Assembly (NCBI GenBank): GCA_028873515.1 | Contig: JAGWIG010000015.1 | Location: 1 to 47,447 of the forward strand | Direction: 5' to 3' | Origin: Pseudomonadota bacterium | GTDB taxonomy: Bacteria; Pseudomonadota; Gammaproteobacteria; Burkholderiales; REEB80 | DNA length: 47,447 nt | The notes under the pieces: model-generated | Told to the model about the DNA's origin: nothing | What the model saw: the letters and a program-made list of their open reading frames with translations, nothing else | Database searches by the model: none | Translations under genes and position numbers: made by a program | Shown: piece after piece, positions 13,787-23,646 of the stretch | How the letters are laid out: the number at the start of each line of letters is the position of its first letter | How positions within the stretch are numbered: position 1 is the first letter of the stretch

Positions 13787-15928
13787 GTGAACTTGGCCGC
13801 AATTTTACGCAGGGTGCTAAGAAGCTTCTTAGGCCACTTGCTTCGCATATCCTTGTCAGGTGATGAGAAGAGTTTAAGTGAAAAGCGTGTTCTTATCGTT
13901 GCAAACCACCAGTCAATTCTGGATGAGCTATTACTTTCATTGTATTTGCCCTGTCGGCCTTTATTCGTCTTGCACGGAAATGCCATAAATTGCCCTTTCC
14001 ATCGTTTTTTCCTTTCTATGGTTGATCATCTGGTAATCGATCCTGCGCATCCGATGGCCATTAAGCAGGTAATCCGCATTGTGGAAACGGGTAGGGTAGT
14101 GGTTATGTTTCCAGAGGGGCGAATTACTACAACTGGCGGAATTATGAAGATTTACGAGGGATCCGGTTTTGTTGCTTTGAAAGCGGGGGCTTTAGTGGTT
14201 CCAGTTTATATTCGGGGGCTTGCATTCAGTATTTTTGGAAACTTGCCCAAGGGTTCTCCAAGAAAGTTTTTTCCTCAAGTATCACTCAGTATTTTACCTT
14301 CTGTACAAATAACGATGGTTGGACAGATAACTGCCAGAGAACGGCATAGACTTGCTACTTTGAAAATTCAGCAGCTATTGCAGGAAATGATGATTGCTGT
14401 GGCTCCAGATTCAAATCTTTATGGTGCCTTGTTAGATGCTGTTGCTTTATATGGCAGGCGACGAAGGATTATTGAAGACATGCATGGAATTGTGACTTAC
14501 GGCCAGGTTTTAAGAATGGCTCTTGGGATGGGGCGGATGGTTTCCCAACGAACAGGAAGAAGTGAGATAGTTGGAATAATGTTGCCGAATCTTGCTGTGA
14601 CTCTTGCGCTTTTTTTTGGATTGGGTGCTGTTGGAAGGGTTCCAGCCATGTTGAATTATACAGCCGGGAGCCAGGCTCTTTCTTCTGCCTGTGAACTTGC
14701 AACGATTCGCACCATTGTCACTTCACGGAATTTTATTGCCTCTTTGGGACTTGAAAATTTTTTTGCCGGGATAAAAGGTATTAATATTCTCTATCTTGAG
14801 GATATGAAAGAAAAATTTAGTTTTCAGGACAGATTGTGGTTGGTTTTTTTCTCCATTTTTCCCAGATTACTAAATAGTGATATTCTTTCGGATGACGATG
14901 CGGTGGTGCTTTTTACCTCTGGCTCTGAAAGCCTACCGAAAGGAGTCGTTCTTTCCCATCGCGCCATTCTGGCTAATATAAATCAAGTGCAAGCAGTGCT
15001 TGAATTTTCCTGTAATGACAAGGTATTTAATGCATTACCCGTATTCCATTCTTTTGGCCTTACTGTTGGGGTTTTGTTGCCTATTATTTCTGGTGTCAAA
15101 TGTTACCTTTATCCTTCGCCTCTTCATTACCGCAGAATTCCTGAGGCCATTTATGTGCGTGACTGTACTGTTCTGTTTGGGACCAGTACGTTTTTGGGAC
15201 ATTATGCAAAATTTGCACATCCCTATGATTTTATCCGGTTACGGTATGTTATTGCAGGAGCTGAAAAACTTAGCTCTGCAGTAAGGGAAATCTGGATAGA
15301 AAAGTTTGGTATCCGTATTCTTGAGGGCTATGGGGCCACTGAAACAGCTCCAGTACTTTCAGTTAATACACCCATGTCAAATCGGCTTGGCACTGTAGGC
15401 CGGCTGTTGCCAGGCATTCAAGTGAAACTCGTGCCAGTGCCTGACATTCATGATGGAGGAGTGCTTCATGTTAAAGGGCCAAATGTCATGACCGGTTATT
15501 ATCATCATGATCATCCAGGCGAGGTTAAGCCGACTTCTTCATTGCTAGGCCCGGGATGGTACGATACTGGGGATGTTGCAAGCCTTGATGAAGAGGGATT
15601 TTTAACGATTAGGGGCCGTGTAAGGCGTTTTGCGAAAGTAGCCGGAGAAATGGTTTCACTTGAAGCTGTTGAACGTCTGGCAAGAAAGGCTTCCATTGAG
15701 TTTCAGCATGCGGTAATTAGCAGGACTGACAGCAGGCGAGGAGAACTGATTGTATTGTATACGACTGATTTTTCCCTTGATCGAGACAGGCTAATCAAGG
15801 CTGCAAGAAATGAGGGGCTTACCGAAATCTTAATTCCCAGGTTAATTGCCTATGTTGAGCAGATTCCGATTCTTGGTACTGGTAAAACAGATTATGAAAG
15901 CCTAAAACAGCTGGAAATCAGGTCATGA
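13787..15928 (+). CDS. aas: Bifunctional 2-acyl-GPE acyltransferase / acyl-ACP synthetase
   Basis: The protein has 713 residues, close to E. coli Aas (719). It starts at a GTG at 13787 directly after a G-rich SD. The N-terminal acyltransferase domain has NHQSILDE (HX4D type) and FPEGRITTTGG. The C-terminal adenylate-forming domain has FTSGSESLPKGVVLSH, YPSPLHYRRIPE, GTSTFLGHYAKFAHPYDF, EGYGATE and WYDTGD. Aas re-acylates lysophosphatidylethanolamine at the inner membrane, activating fatty acids onto its ACP. No LplT lysophospholipid flippase gene is adjacent, unlike in enterics; the following MFS gene belongs to another family. The match is strong along the whole length. Confidence 0.92.
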   Translation: MNLAAILRRVLRSFLGHLLRISLSGDEKSLSEKRVLIVANHQSILDELLLSLYLPCRPLFVLHGNAINCPFHRFFLSMVDHLVIDPAHPMAIKQVIRIVETGRVVVMFPEGRITTTGGIMKIYEGSGFVALKAGALVVPVYIRGLAFSIFGNLPKGSPRKFFPQVSLSILPSVQITMVGQITARERHRLATLKIQQLLQEMMIAVAPDSNLYGALLDAVALYGRRRRIIEDMHGIVTYGQVLRMALGMGRMVSQRTGRSEIVGIMLPNLAVTLALFFGLGAVGRVPAMLNYTAGSQALSSACELATIRTIVTSRNFIASLGLENFFAGIKGINILYLEDMKEKFSFQDRLWLVFFSIFPRLLNSDILSDDDAVVLFTSGSESLPKGVVLSHRAILANINQVQAVLEFSCNDKVFNALPVFHSFGLTVGVLLPIISGVKCYLYPSPLHYRRIPEAIYVRDCTVLFGTSTFLGHYAKFAHPYDFIRLRYVIAGAEKLSSAVREIWIEKFGIRILEGYGATETAPVLSVNTPMSNRLGTVGRLLPGIQVKLVPVPDIHDGGVLHVKGPNVMTGYYHHDHPGEVKPTSSLLGPGWYDTGDVASLDEEGFLTIRGRVRRFAKVAGEMVSLEAVERLARKASIEFQHAVISRTDSRRGELIVLYTTDFSLDRDRLIKAARNEGLTEILIPRLIAYVEQIPILGTGKTDYESLKQLEIRS

Positions 15929-15931
15929 GTA

Positions 15932-15974
15932 TGGCTGGAAAGGGCGGTAACCGGTAGCCAAAACCCATTTTTTT
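15932..15974 (+). terminator. Weak intrinsic terminator after aas
   Basis: TGGCT (15932-15936) and AGCCA (15956-15960) can close a stem with an inner CGGTAACCG hairpin. Seven T residues follow at 15968-15974 after a short spacer. Confidence 0.35.
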
Positions 15975-16175
15975 ATTACAAGGTAATTTCTTATGGAAAA
16001 TTTATTCATTTTTTACAATAAGTTGGAATGATTTAATGGAGGATGAATATTATCTCTTGCCGATGACCCTCCTTTTGAGCATAATTCCGAATACCGCCTT
16101 TTCCTTCAGGCGTTGTTGGCAAGCTTATGCAGCGATGTTTTGGGAAGAGGTAATAACACCTGATCGATTTCAATA

Positions 16176-16205
16176 TTGACAGGTTTAAAACATAATAAGT
16201 AAATT
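16176..16205 (+). promoter_or_regulatory. Candidate sigma-70 promoter of the OFA transporter gene
   Basis: TTGACA at 16176-16181 is a perfect -35 box. TAAATT 18 bases later is a moderate -10 match. It is the best promoter-like site in the otherwise empty 370-base gap (15929-16297) and lies about 90 bases before the ATG. Confidence 0.4.
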
Positions 16206-16297
16206 TTAAAAAGTAGCCCGCAGTAGAAACCAGGATGTACGTTAATTACGTTTTTAACGTATTGATGTATTTTTACTTACAACGAAGGGCAGTAGAT

Positions 16298-17602
16298 ATG
16301 ACTACAACACAAGCTCTAGGATTAGAAGATCAAACCGGTTATAAAAACCGGGTAGTGCAACTTATTCTTGGCATTATCTGTATGGCGATGATTGCCAATT
16401 TGCAGTATGGCTGGACACTTTTCGTTAATCCTATTCATGAAAAAATGGGATGGGCGAAAGCGGCAATTCAGGTGTCCTTTTCTATCTTTGTCCTGACAGA
16501 AACATGGCTTACCCCGATTGAAGGCTGGCTGGTTGACAAATTCGGTCCCCGACCGATCATGTTAATCGGTGGCGTTCTTGTCGGACTGTCCTGGATAGTC
16601 AATTCCATGGCCTCGACTCTTCCCATGCTTTATTTTGGTGGATTGCTGGCTGGGATTGGTGGAGGCTGCGTTTATGGCACCAGTGTTGGACTTGCGTTAA
16701 AACGCTTTCCTGACAAGCGGGGTGTTGCAGCAGGCTGGACTGCTTTCGGGTTTGGCGCAGGTGCAGCCCTGACCATTATTCCAATTGCTCACATGGTGCA
16801 TGCGGGTGGGTATCAGACCGCTTTCTTTGATTTTGGGCTGATTCAGGGTGCAATAATTATTGTAATATCTTTATTTATTACACGCCCGCAGGTTACTGCC
16901 AAAGCTGCAGTCACGACCAGGGCGAACACCCAGAGCAGTATAGACTATACTCCTGGCATGATGCTGAAGACCCCGGTCTTCTGGGTCATGTATGTACTTT
17001 TTGTGCTGATCGCAGCTGGGGGCCTGATGGCAGTGGCGCAGGTCGGTCCAATTGCGAAGGACTATGGCCTGGCTCATATCCCGATGATTTATTTTGGGGC
17101 TACCCTGCCGTTGCTGACTGTGGCGCTGTCGATTAACAATCTGTGTAATGGTTTTACGCGACCGTTAACGGGCTGGATTTCAGATAAGATTGGTCGTGAA
17201 AATACCATGACCCTGATGTTTGGCCTGCAGGCAGTGGCCATGCTGGGTTTGATGACTGTCGGGCACAGTCCAACAATATTCATTGTATGCTCGGCACTCG
17301 TATTCCTCGCGTTCGGTGAAATTTTTGCAATTTTCCCGGCAATCAGTGGGGATACCTTTGGGCCTAAAAATGCGACCGTGAATAATGCATTTCTTTACAC
17401 TGCCAAGGGAACTGGTTCATTACTGGTTCCAATTGCAAGTGTATTGAAAGCATCGACGGGAAGCTGGCATGCTGCGTTCATTGTTGCCTTCTGTTTTGCG
17501 GTTGCGGCATCACTTGGTGCGAAATTCGTATTGCAGCCAATGCGTCGTCGCTGGTTTGCTGAGACCCAGGGTGGTAGTGCTTCACAACCCGCAGCAAGCT
17601 GA
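16298..17602 (+). CDS. MFS transporter, oxalate/formate antiporter (OFA) family
   Basis: The protein has 434 residues from the ATG at 16298, which has GAAGGG as SD; the upstream in-frame ATG at 16235 adds an unlikely extension. There are twelve predicted membrane helices. MFS loop motifs are present (VDKFGPRPIMLIGG after helix 2 and GWISDKIGRENTM between helices 8 and 9), and the OFA-type start NLQYGWTLFVNPIHEKMGW is clear, with GGCVYGTSVGLALKRFPDKR after helix 4. OFA members exchange small dicarboxylates or monocarboxylates such as oxalate, formate or lactate across the inner membrane; the substrate here cannot be read. A monocistronic unit is likely, with a promoter before it and a strong terminator after. 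Confidence 0.88.
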   Translation: MTTTQALGLEDQTGYKNRVVQLILGIICMAMIANLQYGWTLFVNPIHEKMGWAKAAIQVSFSIFVLTETWLTPIEGWLVDKFGPRPIMLIGGVLVGLSWIVNSMASTLPMLYFGGLLAGIGGGCVYGTSVGLALKRFPDKRGVAAGWTAFGFGAGAALTIIPIAHMVHAGGYQTAFFDFGLIQGAIIIVISLFITRPQVTAKAAVTTRANTQSSIDYTPGMMLKTPVFWVMYVLFVLIAAGGLMAVAQVGPIAKDYGLAHIPMIYFGATLPLLTVALSINNLCNGFTRPLTGWISDKIGRENTMTLMFGLQAVAMLGLMTVGHSPTIFIVCSALVFLAFGEIFAIFPAISGDTFGPKNATVNNAFLYTAKGTGSLLVPIASVLKASTGSWHAAFIVAFCFAVAASLGAKFVLQPMRRRWFAETQGGSASQPAAS

Positions 17603-17618
17603 GTTTTACTGCGTTTAT

Positions 17619-17651
17619 AACGGGGTGCCTATAATGCACCCCGTTTTTTTT
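17619..17651 (+). terminator. Strong intrinsic terminator after the OFA gene
   Basis: AACGGGGTGC (17619-17628) pairs perfectly with GCACCCCGTT (17636-17645), loop CTATAAT, followed by an eight-base T-run. Confidence 0.92.
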
Positions 17652-17769
17652 AGGGTGTTCTTTAAGAATTTTCTTTCGGAAAGAGGATAGATGATTCGTA
17701 TGTGTCTTGTTTATGGCTGGACTAAACAACTGCTTGGATTTGATTGAGAAAAATATTTTCCTGACCTGG

Positions 17770-18077
17770 ATATAACCAGCCTGTAAACTCCTAGCCCATT
17801 TATTTAGTTGTTCTAGCTTTGCTTGCAGTGATGGATTGTCGTAACGTTACTCGTACTGTTAAAAGCAGGCCAAAATTAGTCTTTTGAATTCCATAATATT
17901 GGTGCAAATTACGTTTGATCTGATTCCAGAAATTCCCTAAAAAAATCTTATCGACTACAATCTGGAGTGTTGAGAGATGAACCACATCCAATCTGCTGCA
18001 TAATGGGTTCCCGTCCCCGCCACAAAATGTCCGATTAACTTTGCTTGATTCGCTGGATTTATTCTGTACTTTCTCAT
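17770..18077 (-). pseudogene. Decayed IS1595/IS1016-type transposase
   Basis: On the minus strand an ATG at 18077 opens MRKYRINPANQAKLIGHFVA, the typical N-terminus of IS1016-like transposases, and it stops after 40 codons. A second frame continues with NFWNQIKRNLHQYYGIQKTN and FGLLL, the typical C-terminal segment, and a third frame supplies NPSLQAKLEQLNKWARSL. About two thirds of the catalytic centre is missing, and at least two frameshifts separate the pieces. This is a relic produced by internal deletion. Terminal inverted repeats are not evident. It occupies the 0.8-kb gap between the OFA and dedA genes, which otherwise holds only AT-rich sequence. Confidence 0.7.
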
Positions 18078-18415
18078 GCTGTCCTTATTAAATTTTAGTT
18101 AAATACTAGGGCATCCCAAATATTTTTAATCAGGATAGTGGTTTATTCTTGATAAAAAGATGATATGGTAATCGATTGAATTATAGTTGTTTTATAGAAA
18201 ACAATAAGATTGGAAGCTATGCTGTAGTGAAGCCTTGGTATGGATAGGTTGTCGGTATTTTTTGATTTATAAATGCAAAAAATAATATTGACGGCACATC
18301 TAGGTTTGATTATCTCGATTTTTGAATGTTGTCTGGTTCTTGCTGAAATCGAGTTTTATTCGATTTTGATGTTATGATTTTTGTACGACTAAAAACAGGA
18401 TAGGTAAAATAAATA

Positions 18416-19066
18416 TCATGTTTTATTTTGATCAATTTTTATTTTTCTTCGTGTACGAAAATATTCGATTAAGCCAGGCAAGAACGATAGGCAGACAATT
18501 ATGATTATGGCTAAGGTCAGGTGACTACGCACCACTGGGAGATTGCCAAAATAATAGCCAATGAAAGTAAGAACACTGACCCATAGGGTTGCTCCAGCAA
18601 TGTTGAAAACCTGAAATTTGGCATGATTCATTGCACTGACCCCCGCAACAAAGGGTGCGAAGGTTCGAAGAACAGGCACAAACCGGGTAATAATGAGTGT
18701 TTTACCCCCATATACTTCAAAGAAAACATGAGTGCGCTCAAGATTTTGCTGGTTGAAAATCCGTGAATTTTCATAGTGAAAGACTTGAGGGCCGATCACT
18801 CTGCCAATAATGTAATTGGAAGTGTTGCCCATTACTGCAGCGAGCATGAAAGTAATAAGTAAATATCCTATATTGAGTGCCCCTGCCCCTGCAAAAGCAC
18901 CAGCGAGAAATAAAAGAGAGTCGCCTGGAAGGAAAGGAGCCGCTACTAGACCTGTTTCGCAGAAAATGATGCCAAAAAGTAATACATAAGTCAGATTTCC
19001 ATATTCTGCGATATATTGAGCGAGATTGGTGTCAAGATGTAAAACGAATCTGATGACTTCATTCAA
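18416..19066 (-). CDS. DedA-family membrane protein
   Basis: The protein has 216 residues. The family signature is clear: FCETGLVAAPFLPGDSLLFLAG near the N-terminus, then GNTSNYIIGRVIGPQVF, and the conserved RFVPVLRTFAPFVAGVSAM segment followed by GATLWVSVLTFIGYYFG. Five to six hydrophobic segments are expected. DedA proteins (SNARE-associated/VTT fold) act in the inner membrane in undecaprenyl-phosphate or phospholipid flipping and in pH/proton-motive-force tolerance; the first Glu (ET) and the RTF arginine are functional in E. coli YqjA. The gene is divergent from earP across 192 bases. A basic C-terminal tail (RTRRKIKIDQNK) is cytoplasmic. Confidence 0.9.
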   Translation of the reverse strand: MNEVIRFVLHLDTNLAQYIAEYGNLTYVLLFGIIFCETGLVAAPFLPGDSLLFLAGAFAGAGALNIGYLLITFMLAAVMGNTSNYIIGRVIGPQVFHYENSRIFNQQNLERTHVFFEVYGGKTLIITRFVPVLRTFAPFVAGVSAMNHAKFQVFNIAGATLWVSVLTFIGYYFGNLPVVRSHLTLAIIIIVCLSFLPGLIEYFRTRRKIKIDQNKT

Positions 19067-19258
19067 TCGACCCGCTCCCTTTGTGAGATTTGATTAATCA
19101 GCACGCTACTCTAGCGGATTTACATGTTCCTGCCAACTTGGCAGTGTTGTCTTGATGGGAGAAAGATAAAAAATTTTGGGTCTCTTAGGAAGCAATGCAT
19201 AGCCTGAAATAATAAGAATAGGTTACATTTGCCGGTTTTAGTTTGTTAAAATAATGTA

Positions 19259-20383
19259 ATGAATTGGGATATTTTCTGTAATGTTGTAGATAATTTTGGT
19301 GATGCTGGTGTAAGTTGGCGGCTGGCACGCCAGCTTGCTGGTGACCATGCCATGTCAGTGAGATTATGGATGGACAAGCCCCAGGTACTGGCTGGAATCT
19401 GTCCAGATTATAATCCTCTGGTTGAACGACAGGTTTTGAATGGAGTGGAAGTATGTCACTGGCCTAAGCCATGGCAATGTGCAGATCCAGCAGAAGTCGT
19501 TATTGAGGCTTTTGGTTGCGAATTACCGGAGAGGTATCTGGAGGCCATGGCAGAAAGGGGTTCAAAGCCTATCTGGATCAATTTGGAATATCTTAGTGCT
19601 GAAAACTGGGTTAGTGATTTTCATGGGTGCCCATCTCCTCACCCCTTTCTGGGATTAACACGGTATTTTTTCTTTCCAGGCTTTGGTGTAAATTTAGGTG
19701 GACTGCTGAAGGAGAAGGGGTTTGATGAAAGCAGAGATGCCTTTATGCAGGATGTTAATTATCGAAGGGATTTTTTAAAAAATTTGGGTGTCGAGCCTGT
19801 TGATGGTGCTTTTTTGATCTCTTTGTTTGGTTATGAGTTTGCCCCACTTACCCCTTTGCTGAATTCTTGGGCAGAAAGTCCATTACCTATACAGGTTATG
19901 TTATTTGATGGACAGTTACTTTCACAGGCTTCATCCTGGTATGGCAGAAACCTCGAGCCTGGGCAGACAGTTATTCATGGCAATCTTCACCTTTCTATAT
20001 TACCGTTCGTCAGTCAGGATTGTTATGATCGGGTTTTATGGGCCTGTGATGTTAATTTTGTGAGGGGAGAGGATTCCTTCGTGAGAGCCCAATGGGCTGC
20101 AAAGCCCTTTGTCTGGCATATTTACCCGCAAACGGATGCCGTACATGAAATAAAGCTTATGGCTTTTTTAAAACGTTATGCTGAGGATTTGCCTAAAGAA
20201 ACTGCAGAATATTTACAGGAATTCTGGTTTTCCTGGAACCGTTTCCATATCAAGGAGTTTGCCTGGAAGCAATTCATGGATAATCTGGATATCCTTAAAT
20301 CTCATGCCCAGAGCTGGGCTGAGCAATTAGGTAAAAATCATGATCTGGCAACAAATCTGGTGAAATTTTGTCAAAATAAGTAG
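19259..20383 (+). CDS. earP: EF-P arginine 32 rhamnosyltransferase EarP
   Basis: The protein has 374 residues, a normal length for EarP. The N-terminus MNWDIFCNVVDNFGDAGVSW carries the conserved DNFGD (Asp11, Asp15; the pair needed for catalysis), and the late motif NFVRGEDSFVRAQWA (near residue 268-280) is the dTDP-rhamnose-binding signature of this GT104 family. EarP transfers rhamnose from dTDP-beta-L-rhamnose to Arg32 of elongation factor P, which then relieves ribosome stalling at polyproline. efp follows 258 bases downstream and its product has arginine at position 32, so enzyme and substrate agree. The ATG at 19259 lacks a strong SD. Confidence 0.95.
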   Translation: MNWDIFCNVVDNFGDAGVSWRLARQLAGDHAMSVRLWMDKPQVLAGICPDYNPLVERQVLNGVEVCHWPKPWQCADPAEVVIEAFGCELPERYLEAMAERGSKPIWINLEYLSAENWVSDFHGCPSPHPFLGLTRYFFFPGFGVNLGGLLKEKGFDESRDAFMQDVNYRRDFLKNLGVEPVDGAFLISLFGYEFAPLTPLLNSWAESPLPIQVMLFDGQLLSQASSWYGRNLEPGQTVIHGNLHLSILPFVSQDCYDRVLWACDVNFVRGEDSFVRAQWAAKPFVWHIYPQTDAVHEIKLMAFLKRYAEDLPKETAEYLQEFWFSWNRFHIKEFAWKQFMDNLDILKSHAQSWAEQLGKNHDLATNLVKFCQNK

Positions 20384-20641
20384 AATGGCGAGTTTTGGCA
20401 CGGGTTAGTTTTTAGTTTTATTTTGATTTTTTAAGTTGCTTCGAACTGGCTGGGCATGGGTAAAGTTTGTTGATAAGATTAAAATATTTATAAATCAATA
20501 TGATATAGTTCTGTCAGTTAAATTGACGTTTAACTATTGTGATGGGATATTTTGGTGAAATTTTGGATAATTAACTATGGAGGGCGTATTTCTTTCACAC
20601 CATTGAATTGATTCATGGTAAAGAGGAATGAGCATAAATGA

Positions 20642-21202
20642 ATGAAGACTGCACAGGAAGTTCGTACCGGTAACGTAATTATGATAGGCAGTGACCCGAT
20701 GGTGGTTCAGAAAACTGAGTTTAATAAGTCTGGCCGTAATGCTGCTGTAGTAAAAATGAAGCTTAAGAATTTATTGACTGGATCGGCCAGTGAGAGTGTC
20801 TACAAGGCAGACGAAAAATTCGATGTGGTAGCACTCGAGCGTAAGGATGTAACCTACAGTTATTTTTCTGATCCACTTTATGTGTTTATGGATGCGGAAT
20901 ATGAGCAACTTGAGGTCGAAAAAGATAATTTGGGCGATGCTGTACATTACCTTGAAACTGGCATGCCGTGTGAAGTCATATTTTACAATGGCAAGGCGAT
21001 TTCAGTTGAGTTGCCAACAGGTGTTGTACGTGAAATTATCTACACTGAACCTGGTGTGCGCGGAGATACATCTGGGAAAGTCCTAAAGCCTGCAAAACTG
21101 GCTACTGGATATGAAGTTCAGGTACCTTTATTTTGCGAGATTGGTGACAAAATAGAAATTGATACCCGTACTGGTGAATATCGTAATCGTGTCAAGGCGT
21201 AA
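20642..21202 (+). CDS. efp: Translation elongation factor P
   Basis: The protein has 186 residues, with the three beta-barrel domains usual for EF-P: KOW-like domain I to about 65, the OB domain II, and a C-terminal OB domain ending in [15 protein letters not shown]. The loop that enters the ribosomal P-site reads NKSGRNAAV with Arg32 at its tip, the residue rhamnosylated by EarP; EpmA/B-type EF-P has lysine there. An ATG four bases upstream in another frame (20638) is not the start. EF-P stimulates peptide-bond formation on proline stretches. No terminator is clear after the stop. Confidence 0.96.
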   Translation: MKTAQEVRTGNVIMIGSDPMVVQKTEFNKSGRNAAVVKMKLKNLLTGSASESVYKADEKFDVVALERKDVTYSYFSDPLYVFMDAEYEQLEVEKDNLGDAVHYLETGMPCEVIFYNGKAISVELPTGVVREIIYTEPGVRGDTSGKVLKPAKLATGYEVQVPLFCEIGDKIEIDTRTGEYRNRVKA

Positions 21203-21398
21203 GGTGAATGTCCGATTTAAAGGTTAGTGTGAATGGGAATGTACTGAACTTGTGCGCTGCAAGTTCCGCCCTTCATGCCGTCAGGGACAGTACGGTGCCA
21301 TATTCATCCTTTGGGCGGTCAGTGGGTGTCTGCTGTATGTTCATTACTGGTCATTAATACTTTATTTTAAAGAAGGGGCGGGTTCATGGATAAAATTC

Positions 21399-22598
21399 TT
21401 AGCCAGAATTGTTTGGCGGGGCTACCTTAACCTGATTCCGTCCGGATTTCTTTGCTGTGTACATGGCTTTGTCGGCTCGAGATAGTGTTGCTTCGATACT
21501 GTGATCTTCTTTGCTGCATAAAGCAAGACCTATGCTAGCTGTTAACCGTAATGGTCCCTGTGGCGTATCAATATGAATTTCGGTTAACGCCTGCCGGAAC
21601 CGTTCTGCAACTTCATAAGAGTGTTCAATCGTGGCATGCGGTAATAGTATAACAAATTCCTCACCACCTAGCCTTCCAGCTATATCAATGTTTCTAATTG
21701 AATTTTTTAAAAGCTGTCCAATATTTCTGATGGTTTCATCGCCTGTTGCATGTCCATAGTTATCGTTGATACGTTTGAAAAAATCGACGTCAAGGATCAT
21801 CAAACTCAAAGGCTCATCATAACGTCGTGCCCTTTGAAATTCCTTTTGTGCCAGATCCAGAAAGGCACTGCGATTATTAAGATCTGATAATGCATCAGAT
21901 CGGGCTAGTTGGCGTAAGCGCTCTTCAAGTTGACGACGAATGGCAATTTCTTGCATGAGCTGAGAATTATTTTTCTTTTGGGCTGCGAGGCTTGACCATT
22001 CCAGTCGACGCATGACATTGATCCTGTTGGCTGATATGCCTCCAAATATATTTGCAGAGATCATCATGAAATAGATTGCAATTAAATCAGGCAAGACAGG
22101 CTTGTAATTGGTGATGATCATGAAGGCAAATACTAAGGAGGCCAGGGCAGAAGTACATATGGCCATAATGAATCGATTAGGTATAAACAAATATACAGCC
22201 ATGATCATGAAAATCATATTCATGCAATTAATAGTCAATTCAGTGGAATGGAGCAAGGCAGTTAAAAAGAAAGATGCAAATCCTGCCGCTTCAATAATAG
22301 TAATACCCCATCCGTTCGAAAAGAGGGATGGGTGAAGCAAAGAAACGCCTGCGAATACAAGGCTTAGAATAACTACAGCTAAAGGAAAACCGAGTGGGAC
22401 AAAAAATCCGTATTGAGGACTTAGGCTTATAAAATTATAAGTAGCTAAGGCAGTAAAATACAATGAAGTAAATAAAAGCGAAAATGTTGTGTGATGCCCG
22501 GTTTGATTCATCACTCCTTGGCGGTAGTTTTTCTCCAGTTGGGGATGGATGAATTCTGCATTTATCGTTGAAATAGCCAGATCTTTTTTTGTATTCAT
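21399..22598 (-). CDS. Membrane-bound diguanylate cyclase (GGDEF)
   Basis: The protein has 399 residues from the ATG at 22598; three more codons would be added by a TTG at 22607. The first ~200 residues contain five to six hydrophobic segments without a named sensor domain. A short coiled linker (QEIAIRRQLEERLRQLAR) leads to a complete GGDEF domain: SDALSDLNNRSAF, ILDVDFFKRINDNYGHATGD and the active site GGEEF. An allosteric I-site, RNID, lies five residues before GGEEF, so product inhibition by c-di-GMP is expected. It would make c-di-GMP at the inner membrane. DALSDLNNR deviates slightly from the common D-x-LT-x-L-x-NR motif (serine for threonine). The last codons lie close to a small empty gap after efp. 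Confidence 0.93.
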   Translation of the reverse strand: MNTKKDLAISTINAEFIHPQLEKNYRQGVMNQTGHHTTFSLLFTSLYFTALATYNFISLSPQYGFFVPLGFPLAVVILSLVFAGVSLLHPSLFSNGWGITIIEAAGFASFFLTALLHSTELTINCMNMIFMIMAVYLFIPNRFIMAICTSALASLVFAFMIITNYKPVLPDLIAIYFMMISANIFGGISANRINVMRRLEWSSLAAQKKNNSQLMQEIAIRRQLEERLRQLARSDALSDLNNRSAFLDLAQKEFQRARRYDEPLSLMILDVDFFKRINDNYGHATGDETIRNIGQLLKNSIRNIDIAGRLGGEEFVILLPHATIEHSYEVAERFRQALTEIHIDTPQGPLRLTASIGLALCSKEDHSIEATLSRADKAMYTAKKSGRNQVKVAPPNNSG

Positions 22599-22741
22599 TT
22601 TTATCAAAAACTACCGGGCCTTTTCTTGAGAAATGATTGAAGATTAAAAATCTTGAATTGTTTTTTTATATTTTTTCGATATTTTCTATCTTAAATTATA
22701 TTGATGTTAGATGAGTTAATCAAAATTGACCAAGCATTGAA

Positions 22742-23437
22742 CTATCGTTGATGCGGATTGTACTGTTCTTTTCCAAATAGTATATTTTTCTCCTCATCAG
22801 TAAAGGGTCTGGGTGTTTGTTCAAGAATTTTTAAACCTCGCATGACTGCTGGTCGTTCAGTAATTTTATCGAACCATTTTTTAAGGTTGGGATAGAGTGT
22901 TATGTCAACACCCTGTTTATCGGGATAGCGAAGCCAGGGGAATATGGCAATATCAGCAATGGAGTATGAATTGCCTGCAATATAGGCTGTCTCAGCCAGT
23001 TTAGTATTAATGACACCATAAATACGATTTGCTTCATTACTATAGCGGGTAATCGCATAGGGTAGGCTTTCTGGTGCATACTGAAGAAAATGGTGAGCTT
23101 GTCCGAGCATGGGGCCAACAGTTGCCATCTGGAACATGAGCCATTGTATTACTGTATAACGGCTAGCTGTCTCAGAGGGAAGAAGATACCCTGATTTTTC
23201 CGCAAGATAGAGCAGAATGGCCCCAGACTCAAATAAAGCCAGGGGTTTGTTTTCAGGTCCTTCGGTATCAATTATGGCCGGAATTTTGTTGTTAGGGCTG
23301 ATTTGAAGAAAGGCGGGTGAAAACTGTTCTCCCTGCCTGATATCTACGGGATGTATTGTATAGGGAAGACCTGTTTCTTCTAGCATGATGTGAATTTTAT
23401 GTCCGTTTGGTGTTCCCCAGGTGTAGGTTTCAATCAT
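22742..23437 (-). CDS. yfcG: YfcG-type glutathione transferase / disulfide-bond oxidoreductase
   Basis: The protein has 231 residues from the ATG at 23437. The thioredoxin-fold N-terminal domain has TWGTPNGHKIHIMLEE, QISPNNKIPAI and LFESGAILLYLAEK, the Nu-class (YfcG/YghU) signature in which Thr-Pro-Asn replaces the usual catalytic Ser/Tyr. The helical C-terminal domain has PMLGQAHHFLQYAPE and YSIADIAIFPW. Enzymes of this class bind two glutathiones and reduce disulfides and peroxides in the cytoplasm. It is transcribed in the same direction as the GGDEF gene with 143 AT-rich bases between them, probably as separate units. Confidence 0.9.
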   Translation of the reverse strand: MIETYTWGTPNGHKIHIMLEETGLPYTIHPVDIRQGEQFSPAFLQISPNNKIPAIIDTEGPENKPLALFESGAILLYLAEKSGYLLPSETASRYTVIQWLMFQMATVGPMLGQAHHFLQYAPESLPYAITRYSNEANRIYGVINTKLAETAYIAGNSYSIADIAIFPWLRYPDKQGVDITLYPNLKKWFDKITERPAVMRGLKILEQTPRPFTDEEKNILFGKEQYNPHQR

Positions 23438-23646
23438 GATATATGCTTTCAAAATAATTTAAGGTTCAGCGCTCTAAGAGAGTTATTAAAGTGATTTAGT
23501 GTGTTAAGGCCTGAAACCAATTCCATTAATAAAAAACATATGAGGCGTAAAGCATCGGGCCTGTTGCCTGAACTGGGTTCATTAATGCTGGAAGCGGGAG
23601 GTATGGGTTTGTATTCATGTTATTAAGACAGTGTTGTTAATGGATA

